Positions 60,315 to 60,741 of a stretch of 60,741 bases of DNA are shown here, piece after piece. How positions within the stretch are numbered: position 1 is the stretch's first letter; each line of letters opens with the position of its first letter. The notes below the pieces were generated by a model. It was not told where the DNA came from. It did no database searches and saw nothing but the letters and a program-made list of their open reading frames with translations. The stretch is from CBDDFN01 sp965227065. Lineage in GTDB: Bacteria; Pseudomonadota; Alphaproteobacteria; SPJN01. The stretch lies in contig CBDDFN010000018.1 of assembly GCA_965227065.1 (NCBI GenBank), forward strand, positions 1 to 60,741. The letters are read 5' to 3'. The position numbers and the translations under genes are program-made.

Positions 60315-60741
60315 CTAGAGGTCGCCTGTGCCATCGCCCACAATGCGGAACGTGCGATCATAGCCGTGATACCCGAAATTGGACGCGATGATCAGCGTGA
60401 CAAGGTCCAGCGCACCATAGGTGTCTGTGGTGTATTGGTTGAACGCGTAGTCAAGCAATAGCCAGCCGAAATGAGCAGGCCGTTGAGAGGCGGTCTTGGC
60501 GCCGAAATAGGTCAACAGATCGGGAATGATCTGAACGCCGAACAGCTTGAGACGCGTGGCGGATGCAAAGTTCCAGACTGCATTGCCTGCACTCCACTGG
60601 CCGAAAGCTTGTGTCACTTCCTTGGTTTTCTGAGTGCCCGGAGAGATGAAGGGGAGGTCTTCATAATTGTCCTGAACATAGATGGTGTAGCCGCTGCTTC
60701 CCGACAAAGAGGCATATGAGCCCGTCGTGTTATCATGCCAG
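60315..60741 (-). CDS. C-terminal part of an unrecognised protein, cut by the right edge
   Basis: The frame is open through position 60741, so the N-terminus is outside the window; apparent internal starts are not needed. The visible ~141 residues include SGSSGYTIYVQDNYEDLPFI and NFGYHGYDRTFRIVGDGTGD, rich in Gly, Tyr and Asn. It could belong to a secreted or cell-surface protein, but no family is recognised. Confidence 0.6.
   Translation of the reverse strand, partial: WHDNTTGSYASLSGSSGYTIYVQDNYEDLPFISPGTQKTKEVTQAFGQWSAGNAVWNFASATRLKLFGVQIIPDLLTYFGAKTASQRPAHFGWLLLDYAFNQYTTDTYGALDLVTLIIASNFGYHGYDRTFRIVGDGTGDL

Overview
This window reads as chromosomal DNA of a GC-rich alphaproteobacterium. 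The strongest lineage signal is the error-prone imuA-imuB-dnaE2 cassette preceded by a perfect GTTC-N7-GTTC LexA box, the operator form used in Alphaproteobacteria. TonB-dependent receptors, a REP-like GTCATCCCGGG palindrome and several lipid, steroid and terpenoid-type enzymes fit an aerobic heterotroph that eats hydrophobic substrates (Hyphomonadales, Sphingomonadales or Parvibaculum-like). The genus cannot be fixed from the sequence. No rRNA, tRNA, CRISPR array, insertion sequence or prophage was seen.

Layout. 1-10.5 kb is a catabolic block: a 2-hydroxychromene-2-carboxylate isomerase (partial, frameshifted), a DUF3261-like lipoprotein, a TetR regulator, then a plus-strand operon of AtuA-like protein (frameshifted), acyl-CoA carboxylase beta and biotin-carrying alpha subunits, a TIGR03084 protein and two acyl-CoA dehydrogenases. 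This looks like breakdown of a branched isoprenoid or steroid-type acyl-CoA. 10.5-16.5 kb holds a queuosine-precursor transporter, two tandem tiny lipoproteins not usually called by gene finders, two tandem sulfotransferases coupled to an SDR, a DUF2721 protein, a 2OG-Fe(II) oxygenase and a MAPEG protein. 16.6-22.2 kb has a cytochrome P450, a steroid 5-alpha-reductase-like protein, DUF427, a family I.3 secreted lipase with RTX repeats, pirin and a BldC-like regulator.

22.3-30.3 kb is dominated by transport: NhaA, SbtA and an SbtB-like PII protein (a Na+/bicarbonate module), a TonB receptor, cytochrome b561, a Na/Pi cotransporter coupled to a small coiled-coil protein, and a VTT/YqaA-like protein. 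30.4-37.1 kb carries a META-domain secreted protein, nitronate monooxygenase, a crotonase, an exported helical protein, ChrA and an unrecognised membrane protein with an unusually AT-rich upstream region. 37.2-43 kb is the SOS mutasome dnaE2-imuB-imuA, with a second LexA box inside imuA. 43.2-53.3 kb contains a secreted orphan, an RND efflux pump with its adaptor, MscS, several small membrane or lipoproteins, a DCC thiol oxidoreductase, ExoD, a DUF5671 protein and YbaN. 53.3-60.7 kb holds TIGR03032, an AraC regulator, a likely PF10118-TonB receptor-START operon, DUF3237 and a gene cut by the right edge.

The most promising unexplored ideas are: a TonB receptor translationally coupled to a periplasmic START-domain protein (possible lipid or sterol uptake route); the NhaA-SbtA-SbtB module beside a BldC-like regulator with helically phased direct repeats in the shared promoter; an internal LexA box that could drive imuB-dnaE2 separately; and tandem duplicated mini-lipoproteins beside a hairpin that includes the yhhQ start codon. 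Three single-base homopolymer contractions near the left edge break two conserved genes and look more like sequence errors than true decay.
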